A stretch of DNA of 64,000 nucleotides from Gentiana macrophylla. Its lineage: Eukaryota > Streptophyta > Magnoliopsida > Gentianales > Gentianaceae. Position 1 is the first letter of the stretch, and the number at the start of each line of letters is the position of its first letter. Of the stretch, positions 35,390 through 46,624 are shown piece after piece. Under the pieces are notes generated by a model. The model was given only the letters and a program-made list of their open reading frames with translations, had not been told where the DNA came from and ran no database searches. The stretch lies in NCBI GenBank assembly GCA_026214975.1, contig CM047806.1:97363811-97427810 (forward strand). Direction: 5' to 3'. Position numbers and translations under genes: made by a program.

Positions 35390-37255
35390 TTACCTTACCC
35401 CCTCGAGATAAGTATCCCTAGAATGATTGACATTTTTAGGTTTAGGATTCTTATCCTTGGAATATTTCTGATTTTTACCCTTTTGTGGTCCAGCAGACTT
35501 GGTAGCAGGTCTACTATCAGTAGGTCTAGAAGGTACAACAGTCCTATTTTTGGATTTGTTCATTTTGTTAGGTGTTGTTGGCCTTTTTGACTTCTCGATT
35601 TTGTTTCCTTGAAGTCTTCTCAGAGAGGCTTTACCGCCTCGTAAACCTTTTAGAGTTTGATCTTGTGTGCAGCACAAACTTAGGACCAATTCTCGATGCT
35701 AGGTTCAAAGACCTTACTGATTCACTCTTATTAGATTGTTGAGTTCCAAATCCAAGGCTTGTTCTATCACCATAAGGCTTTCCAGATTTGAATGCAGTGG
35801 AGGAACAAGATTGTTCAAAGAGATTCAAGAAGCCATCGAACGCATGTTGACTTATGTTGATTCTGTCCAACTTCTTTTTCCTTACCCTTGAGAACTCTTA
35901 ATTCAGCTTTTAATCTTTCAAATTCTGATTGAAGAGCTTTTTTTTCAGCCTTCACAATCCCATAACCAGATTGTATTATCCTCAATTGATTAAGGATGGC
36001 ATCCAAAGTTTCTTCATTGTCAGAATTTTTAGGATTTGAACCACAAGTTGATTCACAATCACTTCCAGTAGGAGTGTTAATAGATACAGAATTGTATACC
36101 TCCTTTGTTTCATCCATATTTGCCATTAAATCATAATCATCCATATCAGCAACAAGTGTAGTATCATCATATTCATTTCCCTTTTCTGATTCAACTTCAT
36201 ATCCTGATTCATCTTCAGCAACCATAGCTTTCTTTCCAGATCTTCTTTGATGGATTTTGCTCTTCAGTAGGTCTGGACAATCAGGTCTGAAATGTCCAGG
36301 CTTCTTGCAATTGAAGCAAAGATAATCAGGTTCCTTCAGGACAGTCTGGTTTGAAATGTCCTGGTTTCTTGCACTGATAGCACAAGTAATCATTGTCTTT
36401 TTTGGATTCCTCCTTCTTCTTTTCACTAAATTTCTTTGTGAAATACCTAGGAGAACCCTTTCCAGTTTTCATCATTCTGATTTTCTTGCTCAATAGGGCA
36501 ATTTGCTCTTGCATCTCATCCAATGGATCATCTTGAGCTCCTGATGTTTCTTCTTGATGTGCAGCAGCCAATGCAGTAGTTTTTGGTTCTTCTTTTTCTG
36601 TCTCAGGTACAAGTTTTTTACTGAATTCATATGCCTTGAGATCTGAAAACAATTTGAAGGTGTCCTCTTCATGTAGACTTCTCATTTCTTCTATGGCAGT
36701 CACCTTCATCTCCCAAACTTCTTTTGCAGGTAATGCTTCCAAGATTTTTGAATTGATTTCTTCCTGTGAGTACTTCACACTCAGTAGGGTGAGTTCATCC
36801 ATGATTGCATTGGATCTTGACTCCATTTGTTCAATAGTTTCATTTGGTTTCATTTTGAACTCCTCAAACTTTATTTGCCACAATCGATCTTGTTTTTCTT
36901 GATAGCATCGCTGCCTTCACAGAATTGCAACTTCTCCCAAAGTTCTTTGCGCCTTGCGATCTTTCACCTTCATGTACATATTGCTATCCACGGTTCTGTA
37001 TATGATATCAATAGCAATATTGTTGAGGTTTGCTCTTTTTCTATCTTCAGCAATCCATTCGCTTTTTGGCTTTGGAATGTACTGAGTTTCATCTCCCACT
37101 GTTATAGACTTGGTGATCTCCAGTGGTCCATCTGTCAGCACATCCACCATCTCATCATGTGTTGCAGCTAAATAAGCCTGCATACGACGTTTATACTCAT
37201 CAAAACGATCTAAGGAACACATCAACATTGTTCTAGCATACTGGTTGTTATCCAT
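35390..37255 (-). pseudogene. copia A gag with duplicated zinc knuckle
   Basis: The start ATG at 37255 opens MDNNQYARTMLMCSLDRFDE, and the frame runs to a stop near 36917. It continues in frame 36883-36326 (KFEEFKMKPNETIEQMESRS, then KAYEFSKKLVPETEKEEPKT) to a zinc knuckle CYQCKKPGHFKPDC. Then frame 36426-35815 carries a second knuckle CFNCKKPGHFRPDC about 65 bases on. A coiled-coil stretch (EKKALQSEFERLKAELRVLK) and a Lys-rich tail (35689-35390) follow. Gag would form the cytoplasmic particle and bind the element RNA. The start is preceded by a PBS at the expected distance of about 90 bases. One stop and at least two frame shifts inactivate it. Confidence 0.88.
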
Positions 37256-37341
37256 GATGCAAAGCTTTGAAAATCAGAAACTTGAAAAAGTTTTCAAAGT
37301 ATTTTCACATGCACAACAAGTAGTATTACTTCGCAATGTAA

Positions 37342-37360
37342 GCAATCGCTTCGATACCAA
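37342..37360 (-). other. primer-binding site of copia A
   Basis: The minus strand reads TTGGTATCGAAGCGATTGC, close to the initiator-Met tRNA complement TGGTATCAGAGC with small changes. It lies four bases from the LTR end (plus-strand 37365) and upstream of gag. Confidence 0.7.
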
Positions 37361-37364
37361 TTTT

Positions 37365-37956
37365 TGGTCCCTTGAAAAGGCTTTGGTTAAGTTTAGGGGG
37401 TGAATAAACTTAACACTTAAAACTTTTAGAGTTAACAAACTCAGGAACTTCGGCACTGCACGATAGCTCGAGAGTCTCACGACACTCAAGAGTCTCGCTA
37501 ACTATTGACTTTACTCGAATTTGTTGCAATGAATATCTTTAAATTAAGCCTTATTACTTGTTGTTAAAATATGATATCAAGTATTAGATACTTAGTAGTG
37601 TATGTGTGTGATTCAGCTTGCTAGTTCAAGAGGTTGATGTGTTAAAGTACTAAATGCGTAATATAAGTGGAGAAAGTAAGTAGGCAAATTTTATAATGGT
37701 TCCGTGGTGTAATCCTCGCTACCCACTCTTCTCCTGTGATGTTGAGGTAACTCACTGTAGATTCTTGAGGTAGCAAAGCATAAAATCTCTAAGTTACTTG
37801 TCCTTCACCAATAACTATGGTTTCAAAAACGGAACACTTGGAACATGTAGATTCCTCGCCCAAAGTCTTCCAATGGTCCTTGAAGGGTAGGATTGCCTAT
37901 TCACCAGCTCCACCACAAACAACAGTCCTTGACACCCAAAGATGCTTCTCTGTCTT
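37365..37956 (-). mobile_element. 5' LTR of copia A, U5-side part
   Basis: On the minus strand the segment ends ...TTCACCCCCTAAACTTAACC ... GGGACCA next to the PBS. Its other side is cut by the solo LTR that starts at 37957; GTCTT (37952-37956) is the target duplication. The rest of the same LTR resumes at 49266. The total LTR length is about 1.7 kb. Confidence 0.75.
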
Positions 37957-38811
37957 TGATGACGGTCAAAATATACCCGTAAAAGTCATCAACATTATCC
38001 TTAAATCGAGCCTAATAATATATATTTTATGTTAAATCACATGTGTATATTGGTTATTTAATGTTACGTGATTTATATAATATAAATTGGTATTTATCCG
38101 TTTTTTATTATTTAAATCCAATTTACTGTGCAATAAATGTTTATTTTATAGATAAAGATAAATTGGAGATTTTCTACCAAAGAAGAAGATAAATATAAAG
38201 ACAATTCGAAGTGGAATCGGATTAAATTGAGGATAAATATCGAAGCAGCACGAAAAGATGAGTAAGGAGTACAAGAGCCAGCGAGCCAATCCAGTTTTGG
38301 AGGACTCGCTGGGGGCGAGTCCCACTGTCCATCCGGATTAGCTTGGAATTATCTCAACGCATTTTTAGACTTCATTTGGATTTAGGAAACATGTTTTAGA
38401 TCGGTTCAGGCTTATAACATGCGAATTTTTACTCTTATATATATTTGTACTAGCTCATTAGCAAAAACACACCTTAGACACTTCTCTCAGTCTATAATAA
38501 AATCCTCAGTTTTCTTCCGAGTGGTTTTTACAAGTTCTGCAATTATGTAAGTTCTTGTATTTATTTTCTCTTAGTTTTTATAAATAATTCCCCAATTATT
38601 ATTTATCGCTTGAGATTGTTATTTCTTAGTTAATGTGATGTAGATTTAGGATTACGACGTGAGGCAAATGGGATTCCACGCCTATAAGGATCCGCACGCC
38701 CACGCCATGTCTCGTGATCTATGTATGATTTTATTTTGATTAATAATCGTATTTCTAGTAGATCTATATAATTACTTTATGAATTTCTATTTTATCCGTT
38801 ACGTATAGAGA

Positions 38812-39093
38812 AACGCTAAGATTTAGTTTTTCACCGAGTCAGTCTAGCCACGTCTTTATGGTGAGACTGTCCATTTAGAATTTCTTATCTTAGTAGGTAT
38901 GGCTACGGCTACGTTGCTCATCTATTTTAATTAGCGTACTATTATGAAATAAAAATATAGTACTCCTAGGTCGGCTCATGAATTGATCTTCCGGGACTTT
39001 CAGCGATATCTAGATCTGTTCTGTATTTGGGAATTGTTGACACCTAGTTATACGTACATCATAGATTAACATGATACCTAAAAAGTTAGTGTT
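38812..39093 (+). repeat. 283-bp target duplication, left copy
   Basis: The copy starts aacgctaagatttagttttt and ends aaaaagttagtgtt. It recurs at 48443-48726 on the other side of copia B with a low number of differences, including small indels. It belongs to the solo LTR. A normal copia insertion would duplicate 5 bp only. Confidence 0.9.
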
Positions 39094-40894
39094 GGAAAGG
39101 TGTCATAAACCCAATCAGGTTGGACCGGGTCGGGTCATTTGCAGTCTGTTTAGTTCATGTAATAAATTATTATGATTAATAAAAGCATTTATGTTATTAT
39201 ATATTGTTTGTCTTCATATTATTTGTTGTATATATATATATATAGTAACGTCCCTAGTTTCAATCTGTGATAGAGAAACAAAGATAGTGATTATGGTTGA
39301 TGAGATCTCTAATCAATATAACAAGGTTGGTACTTAAATGTCTCTAGTCCTATATATTATCAAATGGGACATTGATAGTATAATCAGACTAGCACGTATT
39401 GGATGTCTTCTATCTTTTAGAAGATAGGGATAGATCTCGCCTCATCAAAGTGTAAGGACACTTGGACCAGACGTGAACGCAGTATTGAGAATGCGACGCT
39501 AGATCGACTCCACTTACTTTAAGTGTCACACTATGTGGCGGTTGTGTAATTATCCTTTGACCGAGTCTTCATGGCATCAATGTGTGGATTGTCATGCTTT
39601 GACACTATTGAGATTTCTCCTAACCACGGGCGATCATGCGGTAGTGATTGGGTATGATATTGAAGCACGCGAGTATACATGATCGTCATCCGGGAATCGC
39701 GTATCCTATTATCGGGATCGAATATCCGAAATGGCCTTCTTATAAGGAATGTCTAGCTCTCTCGAAATCTTTGCAAAGTGAGAGTAAATGTGTTATTCCG
39801 AGAGAGCATGATATCCAAATTATAAGATACAATCGTTAATGTATTGACACTCGAGATACGATCGTATGGATATTATTACAAATGATAGGATTGTAAGTTA
39901 CACGGTAACTGCTTCACATGAAAGGTAGTAGTCATTGCTTTTGACTCTTCCGATGATCGGGGTCACGGTGTGTTGCTAGACGATATCCCGTGATCGTTAG
40001 GCATGAAGGGTATTTTAGTAATTTGCACTTTGTGTCTACGGCCAACATATTCGAAGCCTATCGGGTCACACATATGAACATCGAGTCGGATTAAAATGCG
40101 GTTATAGTTGATAACCAAATAAGGAAAGTTTATCTCTAGACTATAAAGGTTATAGTGGTAAATTAATATGGCGGTATTTATACATTATGAATAAATAAAA
40201 TACAAGATATTAATTATATATAAATTATGTTAATTAAAGAATATTCCGGAAGTCAATCTTTTGGGATATGGGCGCCACTTTTGATGTGTATAAGATACAC
40301 TTGGATTGTGCACTTTAATTAATAAGATTGCCATAATATTAATATAAGATATTAATTGATTTTGGAAAAATAGATTTATGGTAATAAGATAATTATAATC
40401 AATATAAGATATTGGCAAAATAAATTATAATTAAAGAGATAAATCAATCTAGAAGATTTTCTTTATTTTATTGGAAAAATGTTTTCTTCTCCTACACACT
40501 ATTGGGGCGCCACTTATCACTATAAATAAGAGGTGGGTGTCAAGCTCTTTTGTACAACAAAATTGCAAGAGCTCATAGTTCTTGTGTAAAACAGAGAGCT
40601 ATCCATAGTGAGTTTGTGAGGGAAGAAAAGGTCCGCCTAGCAAACCGGAGTTTTTCCGGTAGCAATCCAAGTAGGATTCCGGCAAGGGGTTCGTGTGGAT
40701 TAGCGATAGAGGCCGGACGCGTGGACGGCTTGCACATTGAACTACTCTCCGTTGGCGGTCAAAGCGACGATCTTATAGATCATCTGAGGTATAACCGTAA
40801 AACTACTTAACGTGTTTATTGCATTAAACGAAGAACGATCTAGAAAAGGAAATCAAATTTTAAATTCCGCCGTTAAACTAGTGATTTCCTAACA
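39090..40894 (+). mobile_element. copia B 5' LTR
   Basis: The LTR is 1805 bp, from TGTTGGAAAGG to TTTCCTAACA. A (TA)n tract lies near 39231 and a TATAAATAAG box near 40522, which would be the promoter. The small frame 40550-40810 in the transcribed part (also present in the 3' LTR at 48163-48357) is probably not a gene. Confidence 0.9.
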
Positions 40895-40912
40895 AAGGGT
40901 ATCGGAGCCGAC
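40895..40912 (+). other. primer-binding site of copia B
   Basis: AAGGGTATCGGAGCCGAC follows the LTR directly. It matches the core of the initiator-Met tRNA complement (TGGTATCAGAGC) except for small changes. Confidence 0.7.
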
Positions 40913-42734
40913 TTCGAGCTTAAGCAATAAGCATATATTAATTGCGTAGTATTTAATCGATAGATGCAAGATTTAAATCACGAAAACGTTAAAACAAAAA
41001 AAGGGTTCATGGGGTCGGCCGAGTGGCGGCGCCTTCCTCAATGGCGGCGGCAAAGGGTGGCCCTAGTGGATGCCGTCCGTCGGGCTGTCTTCTTCCGATG
41101 GGGAGATCCACCTTTCCGCTTTATGATATTTATTGTGCATAGATATCTCGCTTGTTTAGTTGTGTCGATGGCCAACCAATGGTTCAAATAGTTTGGACCA
41201 TCGGGAAACCATATGGCACATTGGCCTTTCCAAATTTTGATTTGGAAAAGGCCTGCAGCCCTTTTCAAATATTTGATTTGTAAAGGCTTGAGCTTCAGCC
41301 CACTTCTAAAATTTTGATTTTGAAAAGTGGCCAGGCCTAGACTAAAATAATTTGGCATTTCCAAATATTTTATTTGGAATATGCCTAGGCCCTTTTCAAA
41401 TATTTGATTTGTAAAAAGGCCTAGGCCTAGGCCACTTCCAAAATTTTGATTTTGGAAAGTGGCCAGGCCTAAGCTAAATTTAGTTTTGGAAAGGGAACAA
41501 ATAGGAGACTTTATAATTTTAATTTTATTTTGAATAGTTCAAATTTAATTGAAATTAAAATTGATTTAAAATTAAATGTTAATTTTAATTTTCGATTAAG
41601 TCATATAATTATTTAAAAATTATTTAATTATTTGACGTGATAAAATAAAGACGCATGAGTAGTTAAAATTAGAATTTAATCTTTTTCATAAGAAAAAATT
41701 GTATGGATTAGATGTGTAGATATAATGTGATTATATGGACCCCGATTGATCATGGACTCGACCAATAGGATAGATGGGAATGTTTTCTTTATGTTGTTTT
41801 TTTTTTTAAATTGTCCTAGGCCGTTATGAAGAACGTGACCTAGTTTACTTTTTGCATTTATCCCATTCCCGTTAGCTCTCTCTGTGCACGGCGGGTGTAA
41901 TTATTAGATAAATGATTATGTAACAAGAATGGAGCAAGAAGTTGAAGACCAAGGAGAGATAAAGAACCCATTGACGTACAACAATAAAGATCATATTGGC
42001 GGTTGCAGATACCCTTAGTTTGTGACCCGCGGTTTCGCTTGGGCTTGTATTTAAAACCGCACTCTAGAAAAAGTCCATGATCATACCGGTTATTTTATGC
42101 GCGAATGTTGTATATGTTTTACTTTATATGATATCGTAGTAATATGCACATAGTATTTGAGACCATAATTAAACCAAAATTAATTAAGTGAATTAATTTA
42201 AAATTATTCCCACGCCAAAAATCGAGCCAAAATTGTCTCCCAATATTATAATGACGGTGAAGAGCCCTTGTTCGGATCCAACTAAACGGCCCTCGTCGGG
42301 AGTTGACCTACCACGGGTATATCGTTATTATTGAGATATGATCGCATGAGATCTCATGAATATTGGGTTACGACTTAACTAGAATCTTATGGTGATTGGC
42401 CCTCGCCAGACCATCCGATTTTAGAGACAAGGGGTTGACTATTACATAGACATGTGAAACGCCAAAGAGTTGACTAGTCACCACTGGTGAGTCGCGATGC
42501 GATGCGATCGTAAAGAGTACTTACACGCCGAAATTATCTCGGTTGATCGGCCCTCATCGGGAATCGAGGTAACTAGATGGGATCCTGTACCACTAAAGAA
42601 TTAATTAAATTCTTGAAAGCCAATGGGGAATAGTTGGCTAGTGGGAGTAAAACCTTATAAAATTTTTAAGTGCAAATTTAGGGTTTTTATACATGAGCTT
42701 TTACTTATTCTATCTTTATTTATTGTTGTAGAAA
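40913..42734 (+). other. untranslated leader of copia B
   Basis: The 1.8 kb between PBS and gag has no conserved coding frame. Apart from the hairpin array it holds AT-rich sequence, and in 42240-42600 three spaced similar phrases (ggccctcgtcgggagttgac, ggccctcgccagaccatccg, ggccctcatcgggaatcgag). The unusual length suggests RNA signals such as packaging structures; that is inference. Confidence 0.55.
41223..41463. repeat. array of six short hairpins in the copia B leader
   Basis: Six adjacent inverted repeats of about 28-35 bp lie at 41223-41252, 41259-41286, 41299-41331, 41354-41383, 41390-41419 and 41431-41463. An example is ggcctttccaaattttgatt closed by tggaaaaggcc. The loop is mostly TTTGA or ATTTGA-like. 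Some neighbours are separated by repeats of GGCCTAG. In the RNA the region would form consecutive stem-loops between PBS and gag. Confidence 0.85.
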
Positions 42735-43650
42735 ATGTCAAACAAATTGAACCTTCGTTTTATCATCGAAAACAAGCTTGACGAAACTAATTTTCTCGAT
42801 TGGGAAAGGAACCTCAAAATCGTTTTGAGGCACGAGAAGATTGGCTATGTCTTGGACGAGGCCCTACCGGAAAAGCCCGCTGAGGGCTCGGCTGCAGATG
42901 TTGTCGAGAAGTACAACAAGCACTGTTCTGACAGTACTGATGCTACATGTATCATGCTTGCTTCTATGACACCTAAACTGCAGAAACAACATGAGTCTAT
43001 GGACGCCTAGTCTATCATGGTCCACCTAAAGGAACTCTATGCTTCTCAGTCTCGCACTGAGAGGTACGAGGTCTCGAAGGCCCTGTTTAGTTGTAAGATA
43101 GCATCTGGGACTGCTGTGGGGTCACACGTGCTTAAAATGATCGGGTATATAGAGAGGCTTGGGAAGCTGGGCCACAAGTTGGAACGAGAGTTGAGTATTG
43201 ACTTGATTCTCTAATCTCTACCTGATTCATTCTCGCAGTTCGTGATGAACTATCACATGAACAAGATAGATTGCTCCCTTGCGGAGTTATTGAACATGTT
43301 GAAGACTCGCCGAGGGCACCGTGGGAAGGGGAAAGCAAGTGTTGCCGGTCACTTCAAGCAAGGGCAAGGCAAAAGCCCAGAAAAAGTCCAAGAAGGCGAA
43401 GGCTGCACCTAAGCCAATGCCTAAGATAGCGAAAGACAAATCCAAGGATGCTTGCTTCCATTGTGGTGAGACCGGACATTGGAGGAGAAACTGCAAGGGC
43501 TTCTTGAGTACCAAGAAGAATCATTCTGATGCTTCGACTTCAGGTATATTTATGATTGAGATCAACATTACTTCTTCTAAGTCTAACCACCGGGTATTAG
43601 ATAATCGGTTGTGGTTCTCATATTTGTACGAATATGCAGTGCACTAAGAA
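42735..43650 (+). pseudogene. copia B gag with one zinc knuckle and start of protease
   Basis: ATG at 42735 opens MSNKLNLRFIIENKLDETNF, then LDWERNLKIVLRHEKIGYVL, the UBN2-like gag of copia elements. Stops interrupt at 43010 (DA then TAG) and 43214. Frame 43321-43647 carries a Lys-rich linker and the knuckle CFHCGETGHWRRNC, then a protease start in which the DTG box reads DNR because of an indel. The following GCGSHICTN signature is readable one frame over. Gag is thus nearly full length but inactivated. Confidence 0.9.
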
Positions 43651-43934
43651 GAGCTAGTAGATCTCAAGAAAGGAAAGGTGGACCTACGCTGCTGGAAATG
43701 GAGCAAGTGTTGCCGCACTAGCCGTAGGAGTTTATTTTCTTTCGCTGCCCAAAGGGGCTAGTACTTGAACTTAGTAATCGTTATTTTGTTCCTGCTTACG
43801 AAGAGCATTATTTCCATTTCCGCATTAGATGTTGATGGTTTTTCATTTACGTTTGAGAATAAATGTTGTTCTTTTTCACGTGATGGAATCTTTATGGTAC
43901 TGGCATACTTAGCAATGGTCTCTACATATTAGAT

Positions 43935-44889
43935 ATGAATGTTGACGTACTTAATATAAATAACAAGAAAGCCAAAACAAATGACTTGAATGAATCCTAC
44001 TTATGGCATTGTAGACTTGGCCATATAAATAAGAATCGCATTTCCAAACTCCATAAAGATGGAATGTTGGATCAATTCGATTACGAATCATTTGATGCAT
44101 GCGAAGCTTGTTTACTTGGCAAGATGACAAAGTCACCTTTTAGTGGTAAAGGGATAAGATCCAATGAATTGATCGAACTCATACATACTGATGTATGTGG
44201 CCCAATGTCAATTCAAGCCAAATGAGGATACTCTTATTTTATCACTTTCACTGATGACCATTCTCGTTATGGTTATAATGAAGTATAAGTCTGAAGCTTT
44301 TGAAAAGTTCAAGGAATTCAAAAGTGAAGTGGAGAAACAACTAGGTAAAGAAATAAAAACGCTTCGATCTGATCGAGGCGGAGAATACCTAGATGGAGAG
44401 TTTCAAGGTTATTTAAAGGAGAATGGGATTCTAACTGAATGGACCCCTCCAGGGACGCCTCAAATGAATGGCATATCTGAGAGGAGGAACCGTACTTTGT
44501 TAGACATAGTACGATCCATGATGAGCTATGCAGTTCCTCCAAAATCGTTTTGGGGGTATACTCTAGAAACTGCATCCTATACACTGAACCGAGTTCCATC
44601 AAAGACGGTTGAATCCACCCCATACGAGGTATGGCATAAGAGGAAACCGAGTCTAGCCTATCTTAAACCTTGGGGTTGTCCGACTTACGTGAAGAGGATG
44701 ATGCCCGACAAATTAGAAGCTAGATCTGACAAATGTCTATTTGTGGGTTATCCTAGAGAAACTAGAGGATACCAATTTTACCATCCTGAAGAACAAAAGG
44801 TGTTTGTTGCCAGGACTGGCCACTTTCTGGAGAAAGAGTTTATTCTGGATAGGGTCAGTGGGAGTAAAATTGATCTTGAAGAAATTTGA
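43935..44889 (+). pseudogene. copia B integrase (pre-integrase zinc domain and DDE core)
   Basis: Frame 43935-44225 shows the H-H-C-C zinc domain (LWHCRLGHINKNRISKL ... CEACLLGK) and the first catalytic Asp in HTDVCGPMS. A TGA then ends the frame at about 44223. Downstream, TDDHSRYGY precedes frame 44191-44889, which has TLRSDRGGEYLDGEFQGYL (second Asp region) and PQMNGISERRNRTLLDIVRS (catalytic Glu). The C-terminal LKPWGCPTYVKRMMPDKLEA, then CLFVGYPRETRGYQFY, is intact. A stop codon and a frame change are the main defects. Confidence 0.92.
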
Positions 44890-44931
44890 GAACCGCTTAT
44901 GGATAACAGTCAGTTGATGGAAGTATAGGAC

Positions 44932-46600
44932 TTGCCACATACAGATGCGACACCATCCTCTACCGTGGACACACTAGCACCTCGAAGATCCACCAGGGAA
45001 TGCCGTGAACCTGAAAGGTACACTAGCTTGTATCTCATGGAAGATGAGGACCCTAGAACTTATGAGGAAGTGCTATTAAGGCATGACAAAGAGAAATGGC
45101 TGGAAGCCATGAATTCTGAAATGGAATCCATGAAAGACAACCAAGTTTGGAACTTAGTTGATCCACCTGAGGGAATAGTTCCCATAGGGTGTAAATGGGT
45201 CTTTAAGAGAAAGACCGACATGGACGGTAACGTGACTACCTACAAGGCTAGGTTAGTGGCAAAAGGTTATAAGCAAAGACAAGGAGTTGACTATGACGAA
45301 ACCTTTTCGCCATGTTAAAATCCATTAGAATTTTGCTCGCTATTGCGGCATACCATGATTACAAAATCTGGCAGATGGATGTGAAAACAACTTTCCTTAA
45401 CGGGAACCTGTCTGAGGAAGTGTATATGACACAGCCTGAGGGATACACAACCAATGACGCTGGGATGGTATGTAGACTGCAAAGATCCATTTATGGATTA
45501 AAGCAAGCTTCTCGGGTTGGAATCTTTGCATTGATGAGATAATCAAACAGTTTGATTTCATCAAGAACGAAGATGAGCCCTGTGTTTACAAGAAGGTTAG
45601 TGGGAGTGCCATTGTGTTCTTAGTGCTTTATGTAGATGACATATTGCTCATAAGGAATGATGTGCCTATGTTACAATCACCAAAGCTTGGTTATCCAAAA
45701 CTTTTCAATGAAGGACTTGGGTGATGCAAATTCTATATTCTAGGAATAAAGATCTATGAGATAGATCTAAAAGGTTTCTTGGTCCGTCGCAAAACACCTA
45801 TATAGACAAGATGTCAAGAGATTCAAAGATGGAGCGTACTCAAGAAAGGATTGCTTCCCATGTCACATGGGGTCTACTCGTCGAAGGGAATGAGTCCTAA
45901 GACAGAGGAGGAAAGGGCGTAAATGAGTAAAGTCCCTTATGCTTCGCAATCGGGTCTATCATGTATGCCATGTTATGCACAAGACCGTATGTCTCGCACT
46001 CCTCTTAGTATGACTAGTAGGTACTCACCAAATCCAGTGATGGTCACTGGATTGTTGCCAAGAATATCCTCAAGCACTTGAGACGCACTCAGGATATGTT
46101 CTTGGTTTTCGGAATGATGATTTAGTATTACGAGGTTACACGTGATGCCGCTTCAAACCGACAAGGATGACTTTAAGTCACAACTGGATTTGTTTTCACG
46201 CTTAACGGCGGATCGCTGAGCTAGAAGAGTTCCAAGCAGAGACTATCATGGACTCTACAACGGAAGCCGAATACATAGCAGCACCTCGGAGGCGCGAAGG
46301 AAGCGCTTTGATGAAGAAGTTCATTCATCGAACTTGGTGTGGTTCCTTTCATTGAAGGTCCAAGGCCTCAGACAGTGATAATAATGGAGCGATATCTTAA
46401 TCAAAGGAACCAAGGTCTCATCAGAAATCCAAACATGTGCTACGGCGCTATCACTTTATAAGAGAGATAGTAGATAGAGGAGATGTAAGGATAGAGAAAG
46501 TCCACACGGATGATAACATAGCTGATCCGTTAACCAAGGCATTGTCTCAAGCTAAGCATGAGAAACATGTTCACTTGCACGGGCTTAGGCATATGGATGA
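44932..46600 (+). pseudogene. copia B reverse transcriptase and RNase H
   Basis: Frame 44932-45318 gives RRSTRECREPERYTSLYLME, EKWLEAMNSEMESMKDNQVW and [21 protein letters not shown] frameshift at 45312 leads into MDVKTTFLNGNLSEEVYMTQ and RLQRSIYGLKQASR (to 45542). The catalytic box YVDDILL is intact at 45629-45649. RNase H (about 45900-46560) is readable only in scattered pieces because of many 1-2 bp indels. The frame near 46500 ends in the usual ADPLTKALS-like text. The CDS stops just before the polypurine tract at 46614. Confidence 0.9.
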
Positions 46601-46613
46601 TTGGCTTTAGGCC

Positions 46614-46624
46614 AAGTGGGAGAT
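46614..46624 (+). other. polypurine tract of copia B
   Basis: AAGTGGGAGAT lies directly before the 3' LTR start TGTTGGAAAGG. It is the same motif as in the copia relic at 3841-3850. Confidence 0.8.

Noticed and set aside
40550..40810. 86-codon frame in the copia B LTR, also in the 3' copy
   Set aside because: It is within LTR sequence and shortened in the other copy (48163-48357); LTRs of copia elements are not known to encode proteins.
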